DNA of 64,000 bases from NCBI RefSeq assembly GCF_017377855.1, contig NZ_JAFREP010000026.1, forward strand, positions 62,001 through 126,000. Reading direction: 5' to 3'. Under the pieces are notes generated by a model that was not told where the DNA came from, ran no database searches, and saw nothing but the letters and a program-made list of their open reading frames with translations. The position numbers were made by a program, and so were the translations under genes. Of the stretch, positions 43,276-52,007 are shown in pieces (the first letter of the stretch is position 1; each line of letters begins with the position of its first letter). The DNA comes from Acanthopleuribacter pedis (GTDB lineage Bacteria > Acidobacteriota > Holophagae > Acanthopleuribacterales > Acanthopleuribacteraceae).

Positions 43276-44670
43276 TTAGCGACGGGGCCAGAAACTAACC
43301 CGTCCCTTGGGGACAATGACCTGAAGGCCGGGGCTGAAGCTCAAGGAGCCGTTGAGGGTTTCGTAGCCGTAATCACCGGGGGTGACAACCAGGGTTGCGT
43401 GAACAACGGAGTTGATCCACCAACCGGTTAAATTGGCGAATGGTTTGAAATAGGTGCCGTCCGAATCGGCACCGGCCAGGGTGCCGCCGTCCAAATAGGC
43501 GATGGTCCGCGTCGGTTGGTTGCGAATCGGCTGTTGGTTAATCGCCGTCGCGAGCGCCGCCAGGTTGAAACTGGTACCCACGTTAAACCCTTGGGTTTGG
43601 CACAAGCCGTCGGTGTGGATGGCGATGGTGTGGTCGGTGCCGTTGACAATCACCGGTGAACCGGAGTTGCCGCCCTCGGTATCGACGATGTAGCGAATTT
43701 GGTTGTTTAGCGCGGATGTTGCCAGTTGGGTTAAGAAGAAACCAGTTGCGACCTGGAGGCTCTGGCTGCGGGCGTTGAAGGCGCCACTGCTGCCCGGCGG
43801 CTGGTTATCCGAGCCGAAACCGGTGATGTTGATGCGGGCATCGCTGGAAAGTTCGCCGATTTGACGGCCGCGAAAGAAGTTACCGGCTTGGATGGGGGTT
43901 AGCCCGGTGTTCGAGTTGGGACCGCAATCGTAAACCAACCAATCGTGCCCGGGTACCGGGGGACCGGATTGGGTGTTGATGCTCGCTTGTAGGACGGGGA
44001 ACTGGTATTCGGGGGGGGGATGGCGCGGTTGGCCGTTGGGATAGGAGAAGGGGACGTTGAGCTGCATGATTTGCATCCAGTTCCCGGTTTGCGAGCCGAC
44101 GACGGGGTAATTGCAATGGCCCGCGGTGAGGTAGGTCCCGTTTGACATGATGAACCCGGTGCAGCCCACGGGCATCAGCCGGCCCATGCGGTCGTCCCGG
44201 GTGGGAATGCGGCGATCCGTCAAGCTACAGGCGTCTTTGTCGGTGTACCGCGATTTTTCAAGGTCCAAAAATTGGGCGTAAATTTCACTGGTGTAAACAT
44301 TGGCAATCGCAATCTGGGGCGCGACCTCATGGTTAAACCAATGCAAATCAACTTTGACGCTGTTGCCGTTGAACCAAGCCGTCAAGCGATCCCAAACCAC
44401 CAGATCGTCGACATCCATACGTTGGGAGGCGTTGTTGTCATCCTCGGCGGTGATCACCAAGAAGTCGTCGGGTTTGAGGTCCATCACGCCAAAGCGAAGT
44501 TGCAAGGAGACAATGTCGTCCCGTTCGACGGTGGTGGAAACCACCCCGGATTTTTTGACGGGTTTGGTCATGGGCGCAAAGGTTTGGCTCCAGGCGAAAC
44601 CGGGCATCATCAGCAGGGCGATCCAACAAGACGAAAGGCGGGGACGGGGACCGGTCGCGCGGCGGCTCAT
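43276..44670 (-). CDS. Secreted trypsin/V8-like serine protease
   Basis: 464 residues from the ATG at 44670; a longer frame starting at 44808 lacks a signal peptide and overlaps the upstream gene. There is a signal peptide (about 1-28, ending FAWSQ). A beta-rich N-terminal region (about 30-150) is followed by a chymotrypsin-fold region. His of TAGHC and Ser of GGNSGSP are visible; the Asp is probably in the GHDWLVYDCG segment. Several cysteines suggest disulphides outside the cytoplasm. The C-terminal ~70 residues (YLDGG...PGLQVIVPKG) look like a separate beta domain. Its start overlaps the stop of the upstream secreted protein by 4 bases, so the two are probably co-translated. Substrate unknown. 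Confidence 0.85.
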   Translation of the reverse strand: MSRRATGPRPRLSSCWIALLMMPGFAWSQTFAPMTKPVKKSGVVSTTVERDDIVSLQLRFGVMDLKPDDFLVITAEDDNNASQRMDVDDLVVWDRLTAWFNGNSVKVDLHWFNHEVAPQIAIANVYTSEIYAQFLDLEKSRYTDKDACSLTDRRIPTRDDRMGRLMPVGCTGFIMSNGTYLTAGHCNYPVVGSQTGNWMQIMQLNVPFSYPNGQPRHPPPEYQFPVLQASINTQSGPPVPGHDWLVYDCGPNSNTGLTPIQAGNFFRGRQIGELSSDARINITGFGSDNQPPGSSGAFNARSQSLQVATGFFLTQLATSALNNQIRYIVDTEGGNSGSPVIVNGTDHTIAIHTDGLCQTQGFNVGTSFNLAALATAINQQPIRNQPTRTIAYLDGGTLAGADSDGTYFKPFANLTGWWINSVVHATLVVTPGDYGYETLNGSLSFSPGLQVIVPKGRVSFWPRR

Positions 44671-45434
44671 GGCGTCGGCTCCGGTTGTTCGGCGGTGGGC
44701 CGCTCGCGGTAACTGCGGTAGGGGCCGAAACTGATGATGTCGATGCTGTCGCGCGCCGGTTCCACCTTCAGGGGCGGACCGTCGGCGCGAACCGCTTTGA
44801 CTTCCCAATCAAATTCCTGTTGGGATTGGGGGTTTTCCGAAATGACCAAAAAGGAACCGTTGCGAATTTTTAGACCGTGGCGGCGTTTGACGGCGAGCCG
44901 GTCGAAGCCGTCGACATTGGTCAGGATGATGGTGCGGCCTTCTTGTCGGGTCAAGGCCTCGAAATAATCGGGCAGTTCAATTTCCGCGCGCCCGTCGCGC
45001 AGCTTGGCCGAGCCACGGTAAAAAACGGCGGCCTCGGGACCTTCTAAATTGGCGTGGACCAGGAAGCGTTCTTTTGCCACGGGGTGATTGATAATGAAAT
45101 TTTTATACGCAAAAGCTTCGCCCTGAAGACCCCACCAGGTGCCGTCGGTCGCATTGCGAAAGGCAATCCGGCCTTCATCGTCGGTTACGAGGTTGGTAAT
45201 TAAAAAATCGGCGCCTTCGTCGTTGCCCAGGGTCGGACTTTTGCCCTGATTGCTCGCGAGTTTGCCGACACGTGTTTCCCCGTTCACTTCCAAGGGCGCT
45301 TGCGGGGTGGTGGTGCGTACACCGACTTTGGCATCGTCGGTAAGGGTTAAAGCGGGCTCGGTAAGGCTGCTCTGCGCGGTTACCGTCAATGACAGAACGG
45401 ACACCAAACACAGACCTATCCAAAAAATGCGCAT
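44667..45434 (-). CDS. Secreted protein with fibre-like N-terminal motif
   Basis: 255 residues with a signal peptide (about 1-20, ending VTAQ). After it comes KVGVRTTTPQAPLEVNGE, a pattern common at the start of bacterial cell-surface and tail-fibre-like proteins that often end in an S74 chaperone peptidase. Here no S74 domain follows. The rest is a beta-rich domain (AVFYRGSAKL, RTIILTNVDGFDRL, SFLVISENPQ) that I do not recognise by name. GGAG lies 6 bases before the ATG. The stop overlaps the protease start (ATGA), so the two secreted proteins probably act together, for example as protease and substrate or carrier; this is inference. Confidence 0.7.
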   Translation of the reverse strand: MRIFWIGLCLVSVLSLTVTAQSSLTEPALTLTDDAKVGVRTTTPQAPLEVNGETRVGKLASNQGKSPTLGNDEGADFLITNLVTDDEGRIAFRNATDGTWWGLQGEAFAYKNFIINHPVAKERFLVHANLEGPEAAVFYRGSAKLRDGRAEIELPDYFEALTRQEGRTIILTNVDGFDRLAVKRRHGLKIRNGSFLVISENPQSQQEFDWEVKAVRADGPPLKVEPARDSIDIISFGPYRSYRERPTAEQPEPTP

Positions 45435-45707
45435 AGGACACTCCAGGACTTGTGAAAGTTAATTTAAGTGGGAAAGATGGTCGTATATTAGCAAAAATTG
45501 TTGGGAAATGACAGGTTTCGGTCAAATGGGCAATATTCGGCGTCCGATGCCAAGACGCTGGTTTTGGCGAATTTTTGCCGTGTTCTCGTTTCGCGGATTC
45601 GGCAGCCGCGGCTTTTGCATCCCGTGCTTTTGGCCCACACTTTGCTGTGATAAGGTACGGGCTTGGTCTACCGTTCCGGCTCAAACCATTGATAAAGGTA
45701 AAATTCT

Positions 45708-46325
45708 ATGTGGGAATTCTTGGAAAAAGGCGGCTGGCTCATGATCCCCATCGGGGTCTGTCTGTTGCTGGTCATCACAATCACCGTCGAACGTCTTGTG
45801 AATTTGCGCTATGCGCGTTTCGTCGATAACGAATTGCTCGACAAAATTCGTGGTTACCTCGGCCGCGCCGAATATGACGGCGCCCTGCAAGTTTGTCGCT
45901 CCAAAAACATCATGTTCAACCGTTTGATGGAAACCGCCATCAATTACCGTAACCTTGAATCCGGCGAATTGCGCCAGTTACTCGAGGACCAGTCGCGCCA
46001 GGAAGCGGATGTCCTGGAACGCTTTTTGACCATTTTGCGCACCATCGCCACCATTGCCCCCCTGTTGGGTCTGCTCGGCACCGTGGCGGGCATGATTAAA
46101 GTCTTCCAAACGCTGAGCATTGCGGGCATGACCCAGGCGCACAATCTCTCCGGCGGTATTTCCGAAGCCCTGATCACCACCGCCGCCGGCATGACCGTCG
46201 CCATTCCCACCATCGTCGTCCACTCCTACTTCGAACGCCGCGCCGATTCCATCCTGCTGCGCATGGAAAAACGCTTAATTGAACTCTTGCTGCTGTTGAG
46301 GACCAACGATGCTGTATCGGCGTGA
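45708..46325 (+). CDS. exbB: ExbB/TolQ/MotA-family proton channel subunit
   Basis: 205 residues with three transmembrane segments: about 10-30, 107-130 and 148-172. The conserved block LLGLLGTVAGMIKVF...ITTAAGMTVAIP is the family signature around TM2 and TM3. It works with the ExbD-like protein encoded next (frames overlap by 17 bases) to energise outer-membrane transport through TonB or a TolA-like partner. No tonB or tolA is visible in the window. It is divergent from the secreted protein/protease/TonB-receptor genes, with 273 bp between that contain no site I can support. AAAGG precedes the ATG. Confidence 0.9.
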   Translation: MWEFLEKGGWLMIPIGVCLLLVITITVERLVNLRYARFVDNELLDKIRGYLGRAEYDGALQVCRSKNIMFNRLMETAINYRNLESGELRQLLEDQSRQEADVLERFLTILRTIATIAPLLGLLGTVAGMIKVFQTLSIAGMTQAHNLSGGISEALITTAAGMTVAIPTIVVHSYFERRADSILLRMEKRLIELLLLLRTNDAVSA

Positions 46326-46719
46326 TCGTAAAAAACAGTCGATCCTGGTTGACCTTTCGCCCCTCATCGACGTGGTGTTCCTGCTGCTCATCTTCTTTAT
46401 GGTGAGCACGCGGTTCCGCGACGACCACGGCCTGGATCTCAACTTGCCCCAAAGCGAAAGCCGCCAGGCCTCCCAGGAGCAGAGCTTGACCATTGTTGTC
46501 GGCGCCGACAGCAGCATTCGCGTCGACGGTGAAACCGTGGCCCGCGATCAGTTGGAACCCACCCTCAAAGCCAAATTGGAAAGCCGCGAAAAGAAAATGG
46601 TGGTGATGCGCATTGACCAATCGGTGGCCCATGGTACGGTAGTTGAGGTAATGGATGCGGCCAAAAAAGCCGGGGCAAGCGGACTAAGTTACGCGACCTC
46701 GGGACCTGGCAAGCGCTGA
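46309..46719 (+). CDS. exbD: ExbD/TolR-family protein
   Basis: 136 residues. A short cytoplasmic N-terminus (RRDRKKQSILVD) is followed by one transmembrane helix (about 16-38, LIDVVFLLLIFFMVSTRF) that contains the conserved Asp required for proton use. A periplasmic domain of about 95 residues follows, with the usual pattern (LNLPQS, VDGETV, VMRIDQSVAHGTVVEVMDAAKKAG). GAGGA precedes the ATG, inside the end of exbB. The pair is typical in length and order. Whether it serves TonB receptors such as the one at 40992-43193 or a Tol-type system is not decided by the sequence. Confidence 0.9.
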   Translation: MLYRRDRKKQSILVDLSPLIDVVFLLLIFFMVSTRFRDDHGLDLNLPQSESRQASQEQSLTIVVGADSSIRVDGETVARDQLEPTLKAKLESREKKMVVMRIDQSVAHGTVVEVMDAAKKAGASGLSYATSGPGKR

Positions 46720-46889
46720 CGCGTTTGAAATTTTGGTTGCAAGAAGAGGTCCCCGCGTAACTCTTCCGGGGATAGGCTTTGTTCAGGGCCTTTTGTCCCG
46801 CCCTTTCGTATACATCTTAAGGACCGTCGAACAGCTTGGGTCGGCGGCGCAGCCCCCGCGTGGTGATTATTTTTGGTTAGGCTGGTTTC

Positions 46890-49067
46890 ATGACAGTTCG
46901 CCGTTTTTTGCCGGTTTTGTTTTGCTGGGTCGCCGTCGCGACACCCCTTTTTGCCGCTCAATCCCAATACGACGCCTGGCGGGGTCAGTCGGTGACCTGG
47001 ATCCGCGTCGGCATCAAAGATCCCGACACGGTGCAAACGCTGCGCAGTGACAGCCCCTTGTTGGTTTTGGAAGGGGACCGGGTGGTGCAAACCATTAAAC
47101 CGGGTGGTTTGTTCCGCGTAACCTCGGCGCGCATTCAGCGCAAGGGTTACCGTTATTGGGTGCATATTCACGCCGCGCCCAAGCGTCAGGATGTGGAAGT
47201 GCTGCAAACCAAGCTCGAGGGTTTGCATCCCGAATCCGCGTTTAAGGTGGTCAAACAAAAAGACGGTTACGCCTTGCGCGGGGGTCCCTACGTCAAGAAA
47301 CAAGACGCGGCCGCCGCCCGCGACGCCTTGGTCGGCGAAGGTTATGCCAAGGCCGAGGTGGTCACCAGCAAAACCCGTTACCCGCTGCAGTGGGTCAACC
47401 GGTTTTATGACAAGTTTGATTTGCGCGCCGAAAAAGAAGTCGGTTTGGTCCACGCGGACCCCAACCAACCGATTCGCTACGCGGGCACCGCCTACCGCGG
47501 CGTTTTGCGTTTCCGCGTGAGCGGCGGCAAAATTCGCATCATCAACGAATTACCGATGGAAGTGTACCTGCGCGGGGTGGTGCCCACCGAACTGGGCCCC
47601 AACGTATTTCCCGAGCTGGAAGCCCTGAAGGCGCAGGCTGTTGCCGCGCGTACCTACGCCCTGAAGAACATGGGCCGTTTTAACCGACGCGGTTACGATA
47701 TTTGCGATACCCCCGCCTGCCAGGCATACGAAGGGACGCTTAACGAACATCCCTTGAGCGATCAGGCCGTGGCCGAAACCGAAGGCGTCGTGATGTACCA
47801 CGGTGACACCTTGATTGACGCGCTTTACACCTCGACCTGCGGTGGTTTGACCGACGATGTCGGCAACGTGTTTCCCGGCCGCAACGAGCCTTACCTCAAA
47901 AGCAAATCCAGCTATGTGGCTGCTTATCCCAGTTGGACCTTGCCCAAAAAGGACCCGCCCAAAGCCGTCGCCGCCTTGGGCGGTCATCTCGCCGCGGAGG
48001 CGCTGTTGTACCGGCTCCAACCCATTGACAGCGACGCCGCGCTCGGCGCGAAACAGTTTCAGAAATACCTGGAACAATTGCGATGGATTTACGGCGATGT
48101 GCCTACCTATCGCGGCCCGGAACACGTGACTGTACGCGCCTTTTGGGAAACCTTGGCCCAATTGCCCGCGGTGGTTTCCGTCATGAAACACCAATTCCAT
48201 CCGGCCGACTCCGTGCGCCCTTTGTTGGGGCGGGATTTGGATCCCGGCTTGCAGCCCCTGGCCGCCTTTTTACTTCGCTTCGAGTTCGTTAATAACGACG
48301 AGGTGGCGCGTCTCGACAGCGAAGCCCCGCTGCTGCACAATCAGGCCGTCGCTCTGCTGCTGCAACTGGCCCACGCCTGGGGACCGGAACCCGAGTGGGA
48401 TCGCTACACCGTGACCGATGTCAAAAACGGGGTACTTTACTTACAGCGGGGCACGCGCAGCAAAACCTTGGCGCTGGCCAATGTGCGGTATTACCTGTCC
48501 GAACACGCGGAAGAGTGGCGGTTCCAGTCGCAGCCGAAACTCGAAAAGTTGGATCGCGTATACCTGATCGACGGGCCCTTCCCGCAAAACATCCTGCGCA
48601 TTCAGGAGAATTACAAAGTGGCCAGTGTCGACCGTTTTTCGGCCTACGATGTGTGGGTCGACAAAAAGTCGGTTGAGGCGCTTGAAAAACGCGCGCGCCG
48701 TTATGTGCGCGGTTTGCGTGGGATTCGTGATGTAAAGGTTTTGAGCCGGTCCGCCGCGGGCCGGGTGACCGAGCTGGAATTTGTCGCCGACAGCGGCAAC
48801 CGCCGCGTGAAAGGCCTGAACATTCGTTGGTCCTTGGGTGTACGCGACAACTTGATCGATTTAGTGCCCAGTTATCGCAACGGCCGCTTGGTGCATTTAA
48901 CCGTCATGGGCCGAGGCTGGGGCCACGGGGTCGGCATGAGTCAGGTCGGCGCGTACGGGATGGCCGCGCAGGGTTGGCGGTTCGACCAAATTTTGACCCA
49001 CTACTACGACGGGGTAGAGGTAGCGGCCTATGTTGGCAAAACCAAACCGGATTCGGGTTCCCCTTAA
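46890..49067 (+). CDS. SPOR and SpoIID-domain secreted protein
   Basis: 725 residues with an N-terminal signal peptide (about 1-22, ending LFAAQ). A SPOR-like region at about residues 80-165 (GYRYWVHIHAAP...GGPYVKKQDAAAARDAL) is expected to bind denuded glycan. The SpoIID domain follows (MEVYLRGVVPTELGP, LEALKAQAVAARTYAL, TSTCGGLTDD) and resumes at the C-terminus with GRGWGHGVGMSQVGAYGMA. SpoIID proteins are lytic transglycosylases acting on peptidoglycan. The family domain is split here by a long insert of about 300 residues (380-680), longer than in plain SpoIID proteins. The organism need not sporulate: SpoIID domains occur in many non-spore-formers, where they act in cell-wall remodelling. 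The stop shares one base with the next gene's ATG. Confidence 0.85.
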   Translation: MTVRRFLPVLFCWVAVATPLFAAQSQYDAWRGQSVTWIRVGIKDPDTVQTLRSDSPLLVLEGDRVVQTIKPGGLFRVTSARIQRKGYRYWVHIHAAPKRQDVEVLQTKLEGLHPESAFKVVKQKDGYALRGGPYVKKQDAAAARDALVGEGYAKAEVVTSKTRYPLQWVNRFYDKFDLRAEKEVGLVHADPNQPIRYAGTAYRGVLRFRVSGGKIRIINELPMEVYLRGVVPTELGPNVFPELEALKAQAVAARTYALKNMGRFNRRGYDICDTPACQAYEGTLNEHPLSDQAVAETEGVVMYHGDTLIDALYTSTCGGLTDDVGNVFPGRNEPYLKSKSSYVAAYPSWTLPKKDPPKAVAALGGHLAAEALLYRLQPIDSDAALGAKQFQKYLEQLRWIYGDVPTYRGPEHVTVRAFWETLAQLPAVVSVMKHQFHPADSVRPLLGRDLDPGLQPLAAFLLRFEFVNNDEVARLDSEAPLLHNQAVALLLQLAHAWGPEPEWDRYTVTDVKNGVLYLQRGTRSKTLALANVRYYLSEHAEEWRFQSQPKLEKLDRVYLIDGPFPQNILRIQENYKVASVDRFSAYDVWVDKKSVEALEKRARRYVRGLRGIRDVKVLSRSAAGRVTELEFVADSGNRRVKGLNIRWSLGVRDNLIDLVPSYRNGRLVHLTVMGRGWGHGVGMSQVGAYGMAAQGWRFDQILTHYYDGVEVAAYVGKTKPDSGSP

Positions 49068-49768
49068 TGGCTGAGCGCACGCCACAAGATCCCGCCACCG
49101 GCGACGTCTTGTTGTTGGGCGCGAGTGGTTTGGTGGGTGGTTATTGCCTGAGTGCCTTGGCGGCGCGGCCCGAGGTTCGCCGCATCTATGTGCCGCTGCG
49201 TGAGGGCAGTCAGGTGGACGGGCCGAAAGTCCACGCCATTCCTTTTGATTTTGACGATCCCGATTGTTATCGCGACTTGCCCGCCGTGGAAGCCGTTTTT
49301 TGTTGTCTGGGTCTGCCGCTCGACCGCTTAAAAGACCGCGATGCCCTGTACCGCGTCGATTATGCCTATCCCATTGCCGTGGCGCGACGCTACAAAGATG
49401 CCGTCTCGCTTTTTTCCGTGGTGACCTCCGTCGGCATCAGCCGTTGGTCGCCGCTGTATTATTGCCGCATCAAGGCCCGGTTAGAGGCGGAACTTGTCGC
49501 ATTAAGGTTTCCCGCGCTGCACCTGTTCCAGCCGTCGTTGTTGCTGGGTTTGCGAACCGGGATCCATCCTTGGCAGCAGTGGTTTCAAGCAGCTTTGGGA
49601 CCACGGCGCGGTTGGTTTTTCGGACCGCTTTCCCGTTTTCGGCCGGTCGCCGCGGAAACCTTGGCCCAAGCGATGGTGGCCCATTGGCCGGCGGCGGCTC
49701 AGGGAACAAGCCGCCTGTATGCGCCCCAAATCGAACGGCTCGCCTCGGCCGCCGCGCCCGAATCGTGA
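49067..49768 (+). CDS. NAD(P)-binding Rossmann protein, HTATIP2/YwnB-like
   Basis: 233 residues from the ATG at 49067, which overlaps the preceding stop (TAATG). A longer frame from 48827 would lie inside the SpoIID gene and is not needed. The dinucleotide-binding motif LLGASGLVGG lies at residues 15-24. Further family features are VFCCLGLPLDRL, YRVDYAYPIAVARRY and the catalytic-like VTSVGISRWSPLYYCRIKARLE (Ser...Tyr...Lys). This resembles the atypical short-chain dehydrogenases that include human HTATIP2/TIP30 and bacterial homologues. Substrate unknown. It is translationally coupled to the SpoIID gene and sits 27 bp before the DUF1992 gene. Confidence 0.8.
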   Translation: MAERTPQDPATGDVLLLGASGLVGGYCLSALAARPEVRRIYVPLREGSQVDGPKVHAIPFDFDDPDCYRDLPAVEAVFCCLGLPLDRLKDRDALYRVDYAYPIAVARRYKDAVSLFSVVTSVGISRWSPLYYCRIKARLEAELVALRFPALHLFQPSLLLGLRTGIHPWQQWFQAALGPRRGWFFGPLSRFRPVAAETLAQAMVAHWPAAAQGTSRLYAPQIERLASAAAPES

Positions 49769-49795
49769 TAACCTTTTTCGCGGTGGGGGTGGCGC

Positions 49796-50176
49796 ATGTT
49801 GTTTATGGACCGCATCGTGGAACGCAAGATTCAGGAAGCCATGCAGGACGGGGCCTTTGAGGGTTTACCCGGGGCGGGAAAACCCCTGCCTCTGGACGAG
49901 GACGCCGCCGTTCCCGAGGATGTGCGCCTCACGTACAAGGTGCTTAAAAACGCCGGCTTCGTGCCGCCCGAGTTGGAATGGCGCAAGGAAATGGTGCGGT
50001 TGCAGGATCTTGTCGCCGGTGCGGTCGACGCCCTTTCCCGTGAGGCGTATCGCAAGCAATTGGCGATCAAACAGTTGCAATTTGATGAAGCCATGCAGCG
50101 GATGGGGCGCGGCGTGCCCGCGGCGTACCGCCAGGCCCTGTACGCTAAGCTCGAGAAGCAGGGCGACCCGAATTGA
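49796..50176 (+). CDS. DUF1992 (DnaJ-C28-like) protein
   Basis: 126 residues. It contains the DUF1992 core: IVERKIQEAMQDGAF, LPGAGKPL, DVRLTYKVLKNAGFVPPELE. This conserved small domain is found alone in bacteria and in eukaryotic DNAJC28. The molecular role is not established. The protein is soluble and helical and has no signal peptide. GGGGGTGG precedes the ATG. A second ATG three codons in (49805) is also possible. It probably shares a transcript with the two genes before it. Confidence 0.85.
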   Translation: MLFMDRIVERKIQEAMQDGAFEGLPGAGKPLPLDEDAAVPEDVRLTYKVLKNAGFVPPELEWRKEMVRLQDLVAGAVDALSREAYRKQLAIKQLQFDEAMQRMGRGVPAAYRQALYAKLEKQGDPN

Positions 50177-50383
50177 GACGGATCGCCCGCGCTCGTGTTG
50201 AAGCGCTCCCATAATATGCGCGGATCTGGTACTCTTTGAACAACTTACTATGTGTCGCGTGTCGCTTCACCGGCCTGCCGAATACCCCGCCCCTTTCTCC
50301 TTGGGCCGGTCCCTTGCACGAACTTTTTCTGTTGCTCGGGTAGGTCGCGGCATCCCGGTCCGCGTGACGCCGTGGTGGCTTAG

Positions 50384-51700
50384 ATGGAACCCAAGATGGA
50401 CGGCGCCTCCTCGTCGGAAGCCGTGATTAAACGTCAAATCAGCGAATGTGCCCACCGCTATGAGGCGCGGCGGCGCGAAATGAGCGAACCGCGCGGGGAC
50501 CGCGCCTTGCAAGCGCGCGAAGAAGCACAAATCGAAATTCTGGTGCATCAGTTGGTACAGAGCGACGGCCCCGTCTTGCGCGTGGTGCGTCGGTTGGAGA
50601 GTGCCGACGATGCCGGCACCCTATTTGTTGTGTTGCGGGTTCTGGCGGAGCGCGGCTTTTTCGAGGAAGTCATGGGTTTGGCGGTGTCGCTTTCGGCAAC
50701 CCCGCTGGCCGGCGCCATCGCCGATGCGCTGGTGCTGTCCTGGCCCAAGGAAGAAACCGCCTACGTTCGTTCGCTGTTGCGCCACCGCAACGGTCTGGTG
50801 ATTGCCGTGATCGCCCAGCTCATCGGCACCAAACGCCTGCCCCTCGGGGAAGCCATGCAGCATGCTTTGGAAAAAGAACACCGTGAGCCGGCCCATGCCT
50901 GGCTGGGCTGGGCCTTGGGTCGGGTACCCCATCCACCCGCGCTGCCGCTGCTGTTCGATAAACTGAAACGCGAGCAGGATCCCCAGGCCGCGACCCTGAT
51001 TGCCACGGCCCTGTTACGCAATGGCCACCAACCCACCTTAGACCATTGCCGTGAACGCCTGGAACACGAATCCTGGCCGAGACAACTTTGTGCCATTGCC
51101 GGCGATGCGGCCGACGCGACACGGCTGGTCGCTGCTTTGAAAACCGTGACTGTCGGACCCGACGATGTGTTGGCCGCCGGCTTGGCCGGCGATCGCGCCG
51201 CGGTACCTTTCCTGCTGGATCATTTGGACACCGACTCGGGCGCGTCCTACCGCGACTCTGGCGCGTCTCATCGCGTCTCGGGCGCGTCCCACCGCACGCT
51301 GGTTACCACCGCGTTGTACCTCCTCACCGGTGCGCCGCTTTTCCACGCCGATTCACCCAAACCGAAAACCGCCTGGGCTGAGGATGCCACGGCCTGGCGG
51401 CAGTGGTGGCAACAACAGGGCTCGGAATTCCGCGCCGGAACCCGTTACCGTTTGGGGCGGGCCGTGGACCCGGCGGTGTTGCTGGACCAAATGGCGTCGG
51501 AATGGTTGCCGCGCGCCTTGCGCCAAGTCGCTTACGAAGAATACGTCATTCGCTATCAATTGGATGGGCCGTTTGAGGCCCACCTTTATGTGGCGCGGCA
51601 ACAGGAAACCTTGTCGGCGATGCGCGCGGCCCTTGCCGAACGGGAAACCCCATTCACCCCCGGCGCCTTTTATTTCAAGGGCGCACTGCTGCCGGCGTAA
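50384..51700 (+). CDS. HEAT-repeat protein, possibly of the TIGR02270 type
   Basis: 438 residues, all helical repeats, no signal peptide. Paired helices with the HEAT pattern fill residues about 60-330 (IAVIAQLIGTKRLPL, AWLGWALGRVPHPPALPLL, AATLIATALLRNG). The C-terminal WRQWWQQ...FRAGTRYRLG...LLDQ...LPRALRQVAYEE resembles the end of TIGR02270-type HEAT proteins often encoded near type VI secretion genes, but no such genes are visible here. Near residues 286-305 the helices are interrupted by a 7-residue repeat (GASYRDS/GASHRVS/GASHRTL) encoded by 21-bp tandem repeats. The first ATG is followed by a second three codons later; either could start. Function unknown, presumably protein-protein interaction. 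Confidence 0.75.
   Translation: MEPKMDGASSSEAVIKRQISECAHRYEARRREMSEPRGDRALQAREEAQIEILVHQLVQSDGPVLRVVRRLESADDAGTLFVVLRVLAERGFFEEVMGLAVSLSATPLAGAIADALVLSWPKEETAYVRSLLRHRNGLVIAVIAQLIGTKRLPLGEAMQHALEKEHREPAHAWLGWALGRVPHPPALPLLFDKLKREQDPQAATLIATALLRNGHQPTLDHCRERLEHESWPRQLCAIAGDAADATRLVAALKTVTVGPDDVLAAGLAGDRAAVPFLLDHLDTDSGASYRDSGASHRVSGASHRTLVTTALYLLTGAPLFHADSPKPKTAWAEDATAWRQWWQQQGSEFRAGTRYRLGRAVDPAVLLDQMASEWLPRALRQVAYEEYVIRYQLDGPFEAHLYVARQQETLSAMRAALAERETPFTPGAFYFKGALLPA
51239..51300 (+). repeat. In-frame 21-bp tandem repeat inside the HEAT gene
   Basis: Units begin at 51239, 51260 and 51281, each starting GGCGCGTC. They encode GAS(Y/H)R(D/V/T)(S/L). A small coding minisatellite that could vary in number without breaking the frame. 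Confidence 0.8.
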
Positions 51701-51722
51701 CCACGGTCGCGGACAAAAAAAG

Positions 51723-51748
51723 AGGCCGATCATCGATATGACCGGCCT
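51723..51748. terminator. Hairpin after the HEAT gene
   Basis: AGGCCGATCA pairs with TGACCGGCCT (one mismatch) around a 6-base loop, 23 bp after the stop of the HEAT gene. The left side is preceded by an A-rich stretch, which would be a T-run on the opposite strand, so it would work best for minus-strand transcription; plus-strand function is less certain. Confidence 0.45.
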
Positions 51749-51795
51749 GAGATATTCCCACGCGCTCCCTGTTGTCGCCCCGCAACGTACCTTTG

Positions 51796-51819
51796 TTTGA
51801 GGGAAGCGGCTCCCTCAAA
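51796..51819. terminator. 9-bp perfect inverted repeat
   Basis: TTTGAGGGA pairs with TCCCTCAAA around AGCGGC. With T and A residues at its base it could act as a terminator in either direction. Confidence 0.4.
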
Positions 51820-51902
51820 AGGGCTCCGGCCCGCGATGGTGTCCAATCATCGCCGGCCGGCGCTTGGCAGCAGATCCGCGACGGTTCACAGCGGGAAGCG
51901 CT

Positions 51903-51955
51903 AGCCCGCATCTCTTTCGGCTTCGTAGCAGAATGCCTTGTGAGAAATGTGGGCT
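51903..51955. repeat. Short copy of the MITE-like repeat family
   Basis: It starts AGCCCGCATCTC, contains TTCGTAGCAGAAT and CCTTGTGAGAAATG, and ends GTGGGCT. The second half matches the right end of the element at 40641-40978, including the adjoining TTCG.TTCGTAGCAGAAT. The ends are inverted relative to each other (AGCCC...GGGCT). Confidence 0.65.
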
Positions 51956-51990
51956 TGGGACAGAGCCGAAGCGTGTCGCTTTGCTCTGCT

Positions 51991-52007
51991 TCCGTTCCTT
52001 TGTCTCG
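51991..52007 (+). repeat. Direct repeat upstream of the PYP operon
   Basis: The 17-base block TCCGTTCCTTTGTCTCG is identical to 54275-54291 and is preceded in both places by a similar GCTTT..GCTCT stretch. The two copies are in the same orientation and bracket the PYP-ligase operon. Confidence 0.55.

Noticed and set aside
48827..49066. N-terminal extension of the NAD(P)-binding protein
   Set aside because: It lies wholly inside the SpoIID gene in another frame; the ATG at 49067 directly precedes the dinucleotide-binding motif.
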